64,000 nucleotides of DNA from Pseudomonas putida (GTDB taxonomy: Bacteria; Pseudomonadota; Gammaproteobacteria; Pseudomonadales; Pseudomonadaceae): positions 1,090,001-1,154,000 of the forward strand of contig NZ_CP109603.1 in assembly GCF_025905425.1 (NCBI RefSeq), in the 5' to 3' direction. The position numbers and the translations under genes are program-made. The notes beneath the pieces are model-generated. The model was not told the DNA's origin. It saw only the letters and a list, made by a program, of their open reading frames with translations, and searched no databases. Positions within the stretch are counted from its first letter, which is position 1, and every line of letters starts with the position of its first letter. Of this stretch, positions 20,434 to 28,941 are shown piece after piece.

Positions 20434-22236
20434 ATGGCACTCACGGAAATGGCGATTCGGCATGCTCGAGTCACCGCAAAGGAGTACACGCTCGCAGACA
20501 GTGACGGCTTGTTCCTCAATGTCACTGCCCAAGGCAGTAAGATCTGGCATTTCCGCTACTACTGGGAGGGCCGGCAGAAGCGCATGTCCTTCGGCAGTTA
20601 CCCGCAGGTGGGGCTGCGTGACGCGCGAAAGCGGCGAGATGAGGCACGAGCGCTCCTAGCTCAGGGATGCAATCCCTGTGAACAGCGCAAGCAGCAGCGT
20701 GTAGCCGTGCGCCTTGCCAGTGATCAGACCTTCGATGCTGTCTTTGAGCAATGGATTGCCTTTCGTAGGCTTAGTCTCAAAGAAGGGCGACAAAGCACGC
20801 TGTCGCAGATCCTGCGCATTTTTGCGAAAGACATACAGCCCTACATTGGCGAACAATCGATCCATGAGATCAATCGGCATGTGCTTATGGATCTGCTCAG
20901 CCGTATCGAGTGCAGGAAGGCCTTCACTACGGCGGAGAAGTGCCGGACCTGGCTCAATCAGCTGTTCCGCTACGCATTGGTGCGAATAGCGGGCCTTGAG
21001 CACAATCCTGCCGCAGATCTCGATGTCGTGGCGGTGCCCAAGCCGCCGGTGGAGCACAATCCCTTCCTGCGCATGGAGGAGATTCCGCACTTCCTGGGCA
21101 AACTACGTGCGTGCCGCGGCTCGCAACAGACGCAACTCGGTATACGCCTGTTGTTGCTGACCGGAGTCCGTACCGGTGAGTTGCGTCTGGCGACTCCCGA
21201 TCAGTTTGATCTAGAGCGCCGTCTTTGGACCATCCCGCCGGAGGTGGTCAAGCAGCTCCAGCTCAAGATGCGCAAAACGCGTCGTCAAACCGCCAAGGTG
21301 CCACCCTATATCGTTCCGCTCTCTATCCAAGCGACCGAAGTCGTGCGGCTGTTGCTGGATCAGGTGGTGCCGGCACAACGGCATCTACTCACCCATCGCA
21401 GCGATCTGAGCAAACGCATCAGCGAGAACACGCTGAACAGTGCGTTGCGACGTATGGGATTTGCTGACCGGCTTACGGGGCACGGTGTGAGGGCGACGAT
21501 CTCAACGGCGCTCAACGAGATCGGTTATCCGAAGATCTGGATTGATGCGCAGCTTTCACATGCTGATCCTGACAAGGTGAGTTCGGCATATAACCATGCG
21601 GAGTACGTCGAGCAACGCCGTACGATGATGCAGGATTGGGCCAATCGATTAGACCTGTGGATGCAGGGACACGCTAAGGCGGCGAGCTCGCCGTTAACTA
21701 TTCGATTGGAGGGGGCATCGCAGCTGTCGCTCGGGTTGCAGAGTTTACCTCTCACTCCCGTACGCAATGTCATGAAGCCACAAATGCCTCTAGTCGTTGA
21801 AGGCAGTAAGGTTTCAGCGGATCGATTCGACACATCGGAAGCGTCTGGTGTTCGGCTGGTTTCTGATATTCAAAGAGAACGGGCGGAGATGCTTGGGATC
21901 TACGAAGCAGCGACCAATTTACCTCTCCTCTCATTTGCACGGCTGGCCGGAAAATCGCGAGATCAAATCAACCGTGATATCAAGGCACGACGTCTGCTGT
22001 CACTTAGCTTGGGGAATCGAGGTCAGCGAATTCCTGACTGGCAGCTGGATCCGCTGAAGCACAAGCTAGTTCTTGCTATCTTCAAATCGTTGCCTCAGCT
22101 CGAGGCTTGGGAAGTCTATCGTTTGCTAAGTGAGCCCCACGATAGGCTCAGAGGGCGTACACCGCTCGATGTTGTGCAGCCAGGGAATTTTGAGAGCATC
22201 TTGTCATCATTGATTCGGGGGCGACGATCGGCGTAG
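20434..22236 (+). CDS. P4-type tyrosine integrase with extra C-terminal domain
   Basis: A 600-aa site-specific recombinase, start fixed by AGGAGGT before ATG 20434. The N-terminal DUF4102-type arm-binding domain (YTLADSDGLFLNVTAQGSK, SFGSYPQVGLRDARKRRDEA) precedes the catalytic domain with R246 (TGVRTGE), H350-x-x-R353 (HGVR) and nucleophile Y386 (SSAYNHAEY). Usual P4-like integrases are about 400 aa; here about 190 residues follow. They include an HTH-like stretch (FARLAGKSRDQINRDIKARRL) and an Xre/MbcA/ParS (DUF2384)-like tail (LLSEPHDRLRGRTPLDVV). Adjacent to tRNA-Gly, it marks the left end of an integrated element. Confidence 0.93.
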   Translation: MALTEMAIRHARVTAKEYTLADSDGLFLNVTAQGSKIWHFRYYWEGRQKRMSFGSYPQVGLRDARKRRDEARALLAQGCNPCEQRKQQRVAVRLASDQTFDAVFEQWIAFRRLSLKEGRQSTLSQILRIFAKDIQPYIGEQSIHEINRHVLMDLLSRIECRKAFTTAEKCRTWLNQLFRYALVRIAGLEHNPAADLDVVAVPKPPVEHNPFLRMEEIPHFLGKLRACRGSQQTQLGIRLLLLTGVRTGELRLATPDQFDLERRLWTIPPEVVKQLQLKMRKTRRQTAKVPPYIVPLSIQATEVVRLLLDQVVPAQRHLLTHRSDLSKRISENTLNSALRRMGFADRLTGHGVRATISTALNEIGYPKIWIDAQLSHADPDKVSSAYNHAEYVEQRRTMMQDWANRLDLWMQGHAKAASSPLTIRLEGASQLSLGLQSLPLTPVRNVMKPQMPLVVEGSKVSADRFDTSEASGVRLVSDIQRERAEMLGIYEAATNLPLLSFARLAGKSRDQINRDIKARRLLSLSLGNRGQRIPDWQLDPLKHKLVLAIFKSLPQLEAWEVYRLLSEPHDRLRGRTPLDVVQPGNFESILSSLIRGRRSA

Positions 22237-22258
22237 ATGGTCTTTTGTCCAATCTCTC

Positions 22259-22308
22259 CTTGCATGGGGTGCAAGGGGTCGAGTGTTCGAATCACTCCGT
22301 CCCGACCA
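22259..22308 (+). tRNA. tRNA-Pro(GGG), 3' half only (att remnant)
   Basis: From the anticodon arm onward the tRNA is perfect: stem CTTGC/GCAAG, loop ATGGGGT with anticodon GGG (22266-22268), T-stem GAGTG/CACTC round TTCGAAT, acceptor strand CGTCCCG, discriminator A and CCA. The 26 bases that should precede it bear no D-arm or 5' acceptor strand, so this is not a functional tRNA. A 3' tRNA half is what integration into a tRNA gene leaves at the far end of an element. Confidence 0.85.
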
Positions 22309-22320
22309 AAAAACTCCAAG

Positions 22321-22353
22321 AAATCCAGTCACTTAATGGTGACTGGATTTTTT
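22321..22353 (+). terminator. Terminator after tRNA-Pro remnant
   Basis: AAATCCAGTCAC-TTAATG-GTGACTGGATTT followed by T residues; a long perfect stem 12 bp past the CCA, presumably the original tRNA-Pro terminator carried along. Confidence 0.9.
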
Positions 22354-22382
22354 TATGCCTATGCGTTTTTCGGCAATGGGGG

Positions 22383-22406
22383 TTTTTGCCCCACTTTTTG
22401 CCCCAC
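22383..22406. repeat. Tandem 12-mer TTTTTGCCCCAC x2 (att-arm-like)
   Basis: Two perfect adjacent copies about 75 bp beyond the tRNA-Pro remnant, in the same relative position as the pair after tRNA-Gly. Confidence 0.7.
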
Positions 22407-22662
22407 CGAAGATTTTTGATGACTAAGGCGTTTTTTGATTGCCCGCACCGTGGTGCTGGCGCTAACCACGTGCCTTGGCCGTGAACCCGTGAGAATCTGG
22501 ATTCAATTGTTGGATCGGAGAGTTAGAAGCCCGCTCCGCTCTCGTTGAGTACCAGCCCATGCGTTTTGCCTCAGTCCGTAGCTCTGAGGTATGCCGAGGG
22601 TGCGTCGTAGCGATGCTGCCTAGTTGGCATGGGGCGAAGGGAGGTATCGCTAAACGATTTTT

Positions 22663-22688
22663 GAGTTCGAATTCCTACGCTTCCGCCA
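22663..22688 (+). other. Degenerate tRNA-Ser-like 3' end
   Basis: The segment begins GAGTTCGAAT and ends CGCTTCCGCCA, which closely follows the 3' end of gamma-proteobacterial tRNA-Ser(UGA) genes, but the T-stem no longer pairs and no body of a tRNA precedes it. It is followed by a terminator and tandem 12-mers, as at the other two tRNA ends. I read it as a decayed attachment remnant. Confidence 0.5.
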
Positions 22689-22700
22689 CTATTTTTCATT

Positions 22701-22727
22701 AAAGCCCTGATTTTTCAGGGCTTTTTT
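22701..22727 (+). terminator. Terminator after tRNA-Ser-like remnant
   Basis: AAAGCCCTGA-TTTT-TCAGGGCTTT with T-run. A near copy stands at 50834-50860. Confidence 0.9.
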
Positions 22728-22743
22728 GTGTCTAGACGTTTTT

Positions 22744-22767
22744 GGTCCCCCATCTGGTCCCCCATTT
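22744..22767. repeat. Tandem 12-mer GGTCCCCCATCT / GGTCCCCCATTT
   Basis: Two adjacent copies with one difference, just past the terminator. A single related copy (TCCCCCATTTTT-like) survives near 50877-50890. Confidence 0.65.
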
Positions 22768-23048
22768 TTCGTTAGGCTTCCCTTGGTACTTGGCGGATTG
22801 TGATGGATGTATTGGGGGAGAGGTTCAAACCTCAGCATTGCTTCCAGAATGGGACTCTGAAGCTGCATCTCGGCTTTGTATATCTCTCCAGCGCCGATGG
22901 CGGCGTCTTACAAGCGAAACCAGAGTCTGTTTCTATCATGTTGAGGGCGACTCATTCATAAGCTGTCGCCTCCGGTCAGCCCGTCCTTGATATTAGCGCT
23001 TGATGGCTCATTGCCTGTATAACTAAATCCCTCAGCAGATTGCAGGCG

Positions 23049-24032
23049 ATGGAGAGCGCAGTGTTCTTAAACGACCAGGAAACCGCAACGGACTTGCTGT
23101 ACTACAGCGCGATCTCCAAGACGGTTGTGAGGCTTATCAAAGATACCCCGGACACCCCCATCACCATTGGTGTGCACGGGGATTGGGGTGCCGGTAAGTC
23201 GAGCGTCCTGCGCATGACACAGGATGAGCTCAAAGCCAACGATCGTGTCTGCTGCATCTGGTTTAACGGCTGGACGTTCGAAGGGTTTGAAGACGCCAAA
23301 ACAGTAGTTATCGAGACGATCGTCGATGAGCTGAAGCGAGCCAGGCCAGACTCAGCAAAAGTGAAAGCCGCTGCGGCTAAGGTGCTCAAGCGTGTTGATT
23401 GGCTGAAGGTCGCGCGCAAAGCCGGCGGCTTCGCGTTCACTGCCATGACCGGCATCCCCACCATGGATCAGTTGAAGGGGGTGTATGACCTGGTCACGTC
23501 CGTGGTCGCCAATCCATCGGATCATGTGAGCAAGGATGATCTGAAGGGCGCTGCCGAGAAGATCGGCGACTTCCTCAAGGAGGGCGGTGACGACTCCGAG
23601 AAGCTCCCTGAGCACATCCATAAATTCCGAGAGGAATTCAAAGAGCTGCTGGACGCCGCCGACATCGACCAGCTCGTTGTCATCGTGGACGACCTCGACC
23701 GGTGCCTGCCGAAAACGGCCATCGAAACGTTGGAAGCGATACGGCTGTTCCTGTTCGTTGAGCGCACCGCGTTCGTTATCGGTGCTGATGAAGCCATGAT
23801 CGAATATGCGGTACGTGAGCATTTCCCAGACCTCCCGCAAAGCTCGGGCCCGTCGAACTACGCACGTAACTACCTCGAGAAGCTCATTCAGGTACCGTTC
23901 CGCATCCCGGCGCTTGGCTTGGCCGAGACGCGTGTCTACATTCGTATATTACAAAGCTGCACTGGTTTATATGAAGTGCGAGATTTCTTAAGGCATAAGC
24001 AGGTGTGTGCAATTGCCATGGTTTCTCTCTAA
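23049..24032 (+). CDS. KAP-family P-loop NTPase, truncated (QatA-like)
   Basis: A 327-aa open frame with Walker A GDWGAGKS (residues 44-51), the KAP-typical WFNGWTFEGFEDAK and Walker B VVIVDDLDRC (about 210-219). KAP ATPases such as QatA of the Qat antiphage system run past 600 aa. Here homology-like sequence stops near AETRVYI (about residue 295), and the last 30 or so residues look unrelated, as if joined to foreign DNA. No qatB, qatC or qatD neighbour follows. It is probably a non-functional defence remnant. The start could also be TTG 23040; neither has a strong ribosome site. Confidence 0.75.
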   Translation: MESAVFLNDQETATDLLYYSAISKTVVRLIKDTPDTPITIGVHGDWGAGKSSVLRMTQDELKANDRVCCIWFNGWTFEGFEDAKTVVIETIVDELKRARPDSAKVKAAAAKVLKRVDWLKVARKAGGFAFTAMTGIPTMDQLKGVYDLVTSVVANPSDHVSKDDLKGAAEKIGDFLKEGGDDSEKLPEHIHKFREEFKELLDAADIDQLVVIVDDLDRCLPKTAIETLEAIRLFLFVERTAFVIGADEAMIEYAVREHFPDLPQSSGPSNYARNYLEKLIQVPFRIPALGLAETRVYIRILQSCTGLYEVRDFLRHKQVCAIAMVSL

Positions 24033-24053
24033 GTGTAAGTTCTAAATTGCACT

Positions 24054-24284
24054 TCAGGCATAAACGCCGATGCCAAGTTCTTGAAAATCCGCTTTAATCC
24101 AAAGCAATGAGAGCGTTTTGCGCGGCTTGCCCACCTCAAATGATAAAAATATTCCACCGATGACCTCATTCCGGTATGCGATGTTGTATGCGGCACCACG
24201 GTTGCCAAAAATTTTAGGGGGCGTGGATCCATCTATGCTCTCATCTTCCTCTGGATGCTCGTAATCAGCTGGATGATAAGCATC
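24054..24284 (-). pseudogene. GNAT acetyltransferase-like fragment
   Basis: On the minus strand 76 codons are open between an in-frame TAG (24285-24287) and TGA (24054-24056), with no start codon. The translation contains AAYNIAYRNEVIGGIFLSF and LSLLWIKADFQELGIG, which look like GNAT strands 2-4 and the start of the acetyl-CoA loop, then stops. Both ends are missing. It fills the 303-bp gap between the truncated KAP gene and the 136-aa gene and marks a rearranged junction. Confidence 0.4.
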
Positions 24285-24335
24285 CTAAGTTTGCGCCAAT
24301 GTGCTCTCTGTGGGCGATTTTGCGCTATCAATATG

Positions 24336-24746
24336 CTAGGCGGAAACTAATTGAGCATGTTTTTTTTCAACGATATTGAGCAAGTCATCGGCAGACTGAC
24401 ACGTTGGAGAGAGGAGGGCGAGTCGTACTACCTCGTAGGCATGAGCAGCTGATTCATATGGGTAGTGACTTTCGTCATAGCTCCAGCCGGCGAGTTCCAA
24501 TGCGGCGCATTTTAGTTTGCGGCCGGCGCTCCAGCCGCTCCAGCCTTCCCATTTAGCCTCGGACCTCACCAGGCCCAGGCTCCGACCGGTTCGCTCAATA
24601 AAGCTTTGATCTTTTTTCAATGCTTCTTGCGCTAGGCTGTTAATTTGTCCTTCGACTAATAAGTAAGTAGGCAGTGGTCCTTCTATACGAGTCATCTCGT
24701 GAGCATTGATTGGCAGGCGCTGACGTAGTTCATTAAGTGTTGACAT
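24336..24746 (-). CDS. Hypothetical protein, 136 aa, last gene of the E1/JAB operon
   Basis: A soluble protein starting MSTLNELRQRLPINAHEMTRIEG at an ATG with AAGGA upstream. It is rich in charged and aromatic residues, with KWEGWSGWSAGRKLKCAALELAGWSY in the middle; no family is recognised. It follows the 4-TM gene by 156 bp on the same strand, so it may belong to the same transcript as the MBL/E1 genes. Confidence 0.6.
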   Translation of the reverse strand: MSTLNELRQRLPINAHEMTRIEGPLPTYLLVEGQINSLAQEALKKDQSFIERTGRSLGLVRSEAKWEGWSGWSAGRKLKCAALELAGWSYDESHYPYESAAHAYEVVRLALLSPTCQSADDLLNIVEKKHAQLVSA

Positions 24747-24902
24747 GAGTTTTTCCTTGCTAAGTTTTATGGCCAGCAGAGCTTGAACTGCGCGTCACTC
24801 GTCCTGCTGGCTATTCGTTAAAGATGAGCAGGCCTATCCTTTCTCGCGCAACGCATGGCACGAGAGAGAAAACGCCTTAATCCGGATCAGCAGGAGGATT
24901 AA

Positions 24903-25652
24903 CTAACTTACCTGTTCGCAGCTGGCGAACAAGCGTTTAGCATACGCAAAACCCCGAACTCGAACCCAGTCGTGGTTCACCAAGAACAACCAACACAGTA
25001 ATATGAACAGATCTACCCCGGTAGCAGCGAGCAGGATCGGGTGCTTTGCCAAAGCTGGCAGGCTCCACTGCTGCAGGGGCAGTCCCACAGCGAGGTAAAG
25101 GCCGATTAAGCACAGAACGAGACTGCTCAAGGTCAGCAGGATTCCGATAGGCTTGCACGCCGTGAGGTTGCGTGCAAATCCATAGTCCACGTTCTCATTG
25201 AAGATCATAGAATACTGTTTGGTGTCCCGCGTTTTCTCACGAAGGAAGTTGGTAGCAGATCGGTACATCTCGTCCGCAGATTTTGGATCAGCCTTTTCTT
25301 CAGCTTCAGTGATTATGGCAAAGTCCTTGATCTGTTCTGCCAGGCGCTGCATGTAGCGTTTTTTAGTGGGTCGCTCCACTGTGTCATCGGAGTGCCTGAG
25401 TACGATTGTGGTCGGTGCGCCCCCCCACGCCTTATACAGTTTTTCCTGAAGCTTGTTTCCTTTGCTGGACATTTGGCTAGCCGCAAATGCGATCACCCCG
25501 AATGATACGAGGAAGGTTGTGAGTACCCCGCCCCAAGATCGCGCCGCCTCAAAAAATGCCACCACATAGACAACTACTGGCAATATCAACAGCAAGGCAG
25601 GCTTAATCCTGGCACTGTATTTATACGGATCAAAAAATTTGCTGAAATCCAT
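24903..25652 (-). CDS. 4-TM membrane protein, candidate effector
   Basis: A 249-aa protein with two TM hairpins (about 17-36 and 42-60; about 166-190 and 203-226) separated by a charged, largely helical cytoplasmic stretch (residues 62-160). The layout resembles membrane effectors of defence systems (SLATT or S-4TM types), but I cannot assign a family with confidence. Its ATG is nine bases after the stop of the upstream MBL gene, with GAGAGG between, so the two are translationally close. Role by inference: membrane-disrupting or membrane-anchored effector of the operon. Confidence 0.65.
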   Translation of the reverse strand: MDFSKFFDPYKYSARIKPALLLILPVVVYVVAFFEAARSWGGVLTTFLVSFGVIAFAASQMSSKGNKLQEKLYKAWGGAPTTIVLRHSDDTVERPTKKRYMQRLAEQIKDFAIITEAEEKADPKSADEMYRSATNFLREKTRDTKQYSMIFNENVDYGFARNLTACKPIGILLTLSSLVLCLIGLYLAVGLPLQQWSLPALAKHPILLAATGVDLFILLCWLFLVNHDWVRVRGFAYAKRLFASCEQVS

Positions 25653-25661
25653 ATTGACCTC

Positions 25662-26558
25662 TCAGAGAGTGTATTCCGTCTCTACTTCAAGTGAACCAAT
25701 GTAGCCAGGGAAGCGGCTCTCGCCTTCATTGATCAACGACTTGTGCTTGTACGTCTCCTTGGAGGCATAGAAGTGCACGAAATTATCTTTGCAGTCCATG
25801 GTGATATGGCCTGCGCTGTTCTGCGTGATGGTGTGATAGCCCGTGTAGTAGTGCATGTCGCGACTGGGTGCCTCACCTATCACGATAATTTGAGGATCGA
25901 GTTTTTCTAGCCAGGAATCCGGGATTTTTCCGGATTTGCGTCCGTGATGCGATGCGAAGACGATGGTGGTTTTCTCGAGTTCGATGTCATCGACGATACT
26001 TTCCATAAACTCAGTTTCCAAGTCGCCCAACCACATGAAACTCGCGCCGCCCTTGATGGAGTATCGCAGTACGCACGACACGTTATTAGGACTCTCACCG
26101 GCATCACACTTGCGTAGGGCCTCGATGAAATTGGGATTGGACACATTCGGCCAGAGGACATGGATGCCGGCTCCTGGCCGAGTGTCGTCGCTCTGGTTCA
26201 GCCATCGGCGACGCACTCCTTTTTCCAAAAAGAACGATTTCTTTCCGTCTCGCAGGGCTTTGTAGTGCAGAAGGGAGTCCGTCAAATTGTCTTTCTGAAC
26301 GTCATTCTTCACACAGTAGAAATTGTTGATCGGAAGCGCCTTGTCCAGGTGTTCAATTCCACGGAAATGATCCTCGTCAGGATGGGTGCAAATGAAGCGG
26401 TTCATCGTTTTGGTTCGGGAAACCTGCTTCAGCTCCGCGATGATCTCATCTACATTGTCTGCTTTTAGGTTGCAGTCGATCATGGTGAAGTTGTCGCTGG
26501 CGTGTACGATGTAAAACATGTCGCCATTGCCTACGGATAAACTTTTTATTACTGGCAT
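25662..26558 (-). CDS. Metallo-beta-lactamase-fold protein (ComEC/Rec2-like), operon gene 3
   Basis: A 298-aa MBL-fold hydrolase. The metal motif is HPDEDH (H59, D61, D63, H64); later FMWLGDLE and ASHHGRKSG supply the expected Asp and His. The opening SVGNGDMFYIVHASDNFTMIDC matches the start of the second MBL protein upstream, so the two are distant paralogues. ComEC-type MBLs often cut DNA or nucleotides. GGAGG precedes the ATG. It lies between the E2-E1-JAB gene and the 4-TM gene, so it is probably part of the same system. Confidence 0.82.
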   Translation of the reverse strand: MPVIKSLSVGNGDMFYIVHASDNFTMIDCNLKADNVDEIIAELKQVSRTKTMNRFICTHPDEDHFRGIEHLDKALPINNFYCVKNDVQKDNLTDSLLHYKALRDGKKSFFLEKGVRRRWLNQSDDTRPGAGIHVLWPNVSNPNFIEALRKCDAGESPNNVSCVLRYSIKGGASFMWLGDLETEFMESIVDDIELEKTTIVFASHHGRKSGKIPDSWLEKLDPQIIVIGEAPSRDMHYYTGYHTITQNSAGHITMDCKDNFVHFYASKETYKHKSLINEGESRFPGYIGSLEVETEYTL

Positions 26559-26712
26559 GCCGCCTCCAAATTTGAATGCCTCAATAATCGATCGCGTTGT
26601 TCAGGCGCAAAGCAACCGTTCTCCGAAAAGGAGAAGTTTTAAGAAATATTGAATTCGTAGCGTGTCGCGAACCGCCCGTAGCAGGAGGCTTTTAAGCTAT
26701 TTCCGTAGGTTT

Positions 26713-28941
26713 TTAGTTGATATAGACTCCCAGCTCGGTATCCGAAACGATCAACATCACCGCTGGCAGACCTTCGACTTTCATCCTGCTTACCAAGGTC
26801 GCAAACAGCACGTGATCGTCGGCGCTTGGTTTGACTGGATAGCCATCGGGATGCGAGTGCCAATCCCCGACATAATCAACAATGCCTGCGGTGAGCTGGT
26901 GCACTTTCTTGAGTTCATCCAGTTGCCCCTCTTCCCCCCGAATGAAGTGGGTGGGGCTTGACTCGCTGTCGGGCGGCGGCGGCATGGTATCGACGAGGAC
27001 GATGGTCTTACTTTTCAAGTCAGTGATGCCGAGAATCGATCCTCCAGTCTCGTTGGGGAGAGCCGATAGCCTTTGGGCATTGATCTTCTCGACGAGGCCT
27101 CCGTCATATTTCACGGACCATTCGCCAACCTTCGTGCACATGACTGGATGAATTTGCACCTCATGGGCCTCAACGCTGCCCGTCTCTTCATCCAGCGTTG
27201 AAACCAAGATTTTGGCATCCGCCCCGGTGACTACCTTGCGCAGTTGCCGAGAGATCAACCCTGCATGGACATGGATGTTTTCATTGGACATCCGGAACGA
27301 TATATCCCGGCAGCCGCCCCCTACCCATCGATCCCCTAGGTGGTTGCTGAGATGAGTCTGGCCCCAAGGGCTGGACAAGATGGCCCGGTAGTACTGACCC
27401 TCCAGGGCATCGGCACGCGTCAGCCGCGCCGAGTCCTCGAGCAAGATGACGTTGGACATCCCGGACGGGGTAAGGAAGACACTAGCGATCCGAGGAGCCT
27501 GCTCCCGTAGCGCCAAATCGCGAGGGGCAGCCAAGGTCGTCGTTGCGTCTACCAGTAGCTCAGCATTTTTGATCGCCTCGTGAATGTGCACGTCATCGGC
27601 CAAAATTCCCTTGGCGATGGCGCTTGGAGTCGGCTCCCCTGGGTAGATGTGTCGCATCATCTCCTGCAGCACATCCGCTTTTCGAAAACCGATGTAGTGG
27701 TCGTCAGCGACATGCCTGGCGACGTTGTGCGGTAGCAACAGATCCGGGTCGACATATGTCCAGGTGCCCCAAGCCAAGCGAGCCCAGATGTCGGCGAGCA
27801 TGCCTCCGAGCGCTCCTGCTCCTGCCAGTACGCCCTTGAAACTTGCTGTCGCAGGGTCGACAGCCGACAGGTCTCGAGCAAACTCAGCGTTCAAGGAGCC
27901 TCGTACCTCAACGGGTCGAATGCTGAGCTCTCTCCAGGTCGTTCCTGTGTAACCTCCAATTGACAATGCTGGGTAATAGATTCCCTGGGGAGTGGGCGGG
28001 GCCAGCATCTCAAATGAAGCTGCCAGATCGAACAGACTGATCTCCAGCATGTAGCCTTTGACATCCATCCGCTCTACCTCGCCATTACGTAGCCTTGGCA
28101 CCCAAGCCAGGATCAGAATGCCTTGCTTATCATTCTGTTCAGACTGACGAAGCCCGCCGGATGCGGCCTCGTGTACAGCGTCAGCAAGATGAGCGGAGAG
28201 CTCGCTTCCCCATTCAACCAACTGGTCATGTAGCTCACCCAAGTTGATTGGGAACATGACCACCGAGGTTGGCTCGACGGGTTCCACCATGATATTCAGC
28301 AGTTGATAGCCGGACTTCTTGGGCGATGTGGCGGTGTCTACAGTTGCGCGCAGCGTTATCTTGCCGATGCTATCGGTCATCTCGACGCGCAGCTTGCATT
28401 CTCCGTTAGCCAGCTTCGTCGTATCCAGAGCAGGCAGGATGAGCTGGAAAGGACTTTCGTAAAACATCTGTTCCAGAGGCTGATCGTCGCGATGCAGACG
28501 AAGCTCCGATGACTGCCGTAGCCACCAGAACATTCGCTCCAGAAAGCGCTCAGCGGTCCAGACCCTCTCAACCGCGCTCCAATCTACGTCGTAGAGGCAG
28601 AGGATTGTTGGCATGCCCGGTGCCGAGCTGTGGAGATGGGACAGCGTCGGGAAATCCTTGCGCAACGCATGCACCGTAACAGGGACACGAAGCCGCGGAT
28701 TTACCGCAATCGCCATCATTTCTACGCGGTGAATTCCACCTGGATTTGAGCCTGCGATCGTCCCATCGCCCGCTTCTATGACGACGTACTCCGTTACGCC
28801 GCCAGCTTCGCTTTTCTGCCGAAGCTCCAGGAAGTCGACCCCCGAGAACCCCTTGCATGCCTGTACCAAGGCTTTGGTACAGGCATGCATAGGCTCGGCC
28901 TGATCGCTCAATGGTTCACCCACCACGTAGAAGCTAGTCAT
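26713..28941 (-). CDS. E2-E1-JAB triple-domain ubiquitin-like conjugation protein
   Basis: A 742-aa fusion. Residues about 1-165 resemble the bacterial E2-like domain, with candidate catalytic C115 in PTILCLYDVDW and the downstream PLEQMF. Residues about 365-570 form a ThiF/E1 adenylating domain: nucleotide loop GAGALGG (374-380), YVDPDLLLPHN (396-406) and candidate cysteine C544 in GGGCRDIS. Residues about 610-742 are a JAB/JAMM peptidase with E631, H695-S-H697-P and D709 in place. This combines activation, transfer and deconjugation in one chain. The ATG overlaps the upstream MBL stop (ATGA). No ubiquitin-like partner is visible. Similar fusions occur in predicted antiphage operons. Confidence 0.85.
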   Translation of the reverse strand: MTSFYVVGEPLSDQAEPMHACTKALVQACKGFSGVDFLELRQKSEAGGVTEYVVIEAGDGTIAGSNPGGIHRVEMMAIAVNPRLRVPVTVHALRKDFPTLSHLHSSAPGMPTILCLYDVDWSAVERVWTAERFLERMFWWLRQSSELRLHRDDQPLEQMFYESPFQLILPALDTTKLANGECKLRVEMTDSIGKITLRATVDTATSPKKSGYQLLNIMVEPVEPTSVVMFPINLGELHDQLVEWGSELSAHLADAVHEAASGGLRQSEQNDKQGILILAWVPRLRNGEVERMDVKGYMLEISLFDLAASFEMLAPPTPQGIYYPALSIGGYTGTTWRELSIRPVEVRGSLNAEFARDLSAVDPATASFKGVLAGAGALGGMLADIWARLAWGTWTYVDPDLLLPHNVARHVADDHYIGFRKADVLQEMMRHIYPGEPTPSAIAKGILADDVHIHEAIKNAELLVDATTTLAAPRDLALREQAPRIASVFLTPSGMSNVILLEDSARLTRADALEGQYYRAILSSPWGQTHLSNHLGDRWVGGGCRDISFRMSNENIHVHAGLISRQLRKVVTGADAKILVSTLDEETGSVEAHEVQIHPVMCTKVGEWSVKYDGGLVEKINAQRLSALPNETGGSILGITDLKSKTIVLVDTMPPPPDSESSPTHFIRGEEGQLDELKKVHQLTAGIVDYVGDWHSHPDGYPVKPSADDHVLFATLVSRMKVEGLPAVMLIVSDTELGVYIN

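Larger units (their letters stand above)
22237..23048. other. Non-coding junction region with tRNA remnants
   Basis: An 812-bp stretch between the integrase and the KAP ATPase gene with no convincing protein gene. It holds a tRNA-Pro 3' half with terminator, a tandem 12-mer, a degenerate tRNA-Ser-like 3' end with terminator and another tandem 12-mer, all listed separately. Sequence from about 22420 to 22660 and 22790 to 23040 shows nothing else I can name. Confidence 0.7.

Noticed and set aside
22266..22308. Functional tRNA-Pro gene
   Set aside because: The D-arm and 5' acceptor strand are absent from the preceding sequence, so no cloverleaf can form.
24029..24232. 67-codon minus-strand open frame in the gap after the KAP gene
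   Set aside because: A different frame of the same segment reads as a GNAT-like fragment and is the better explanation.
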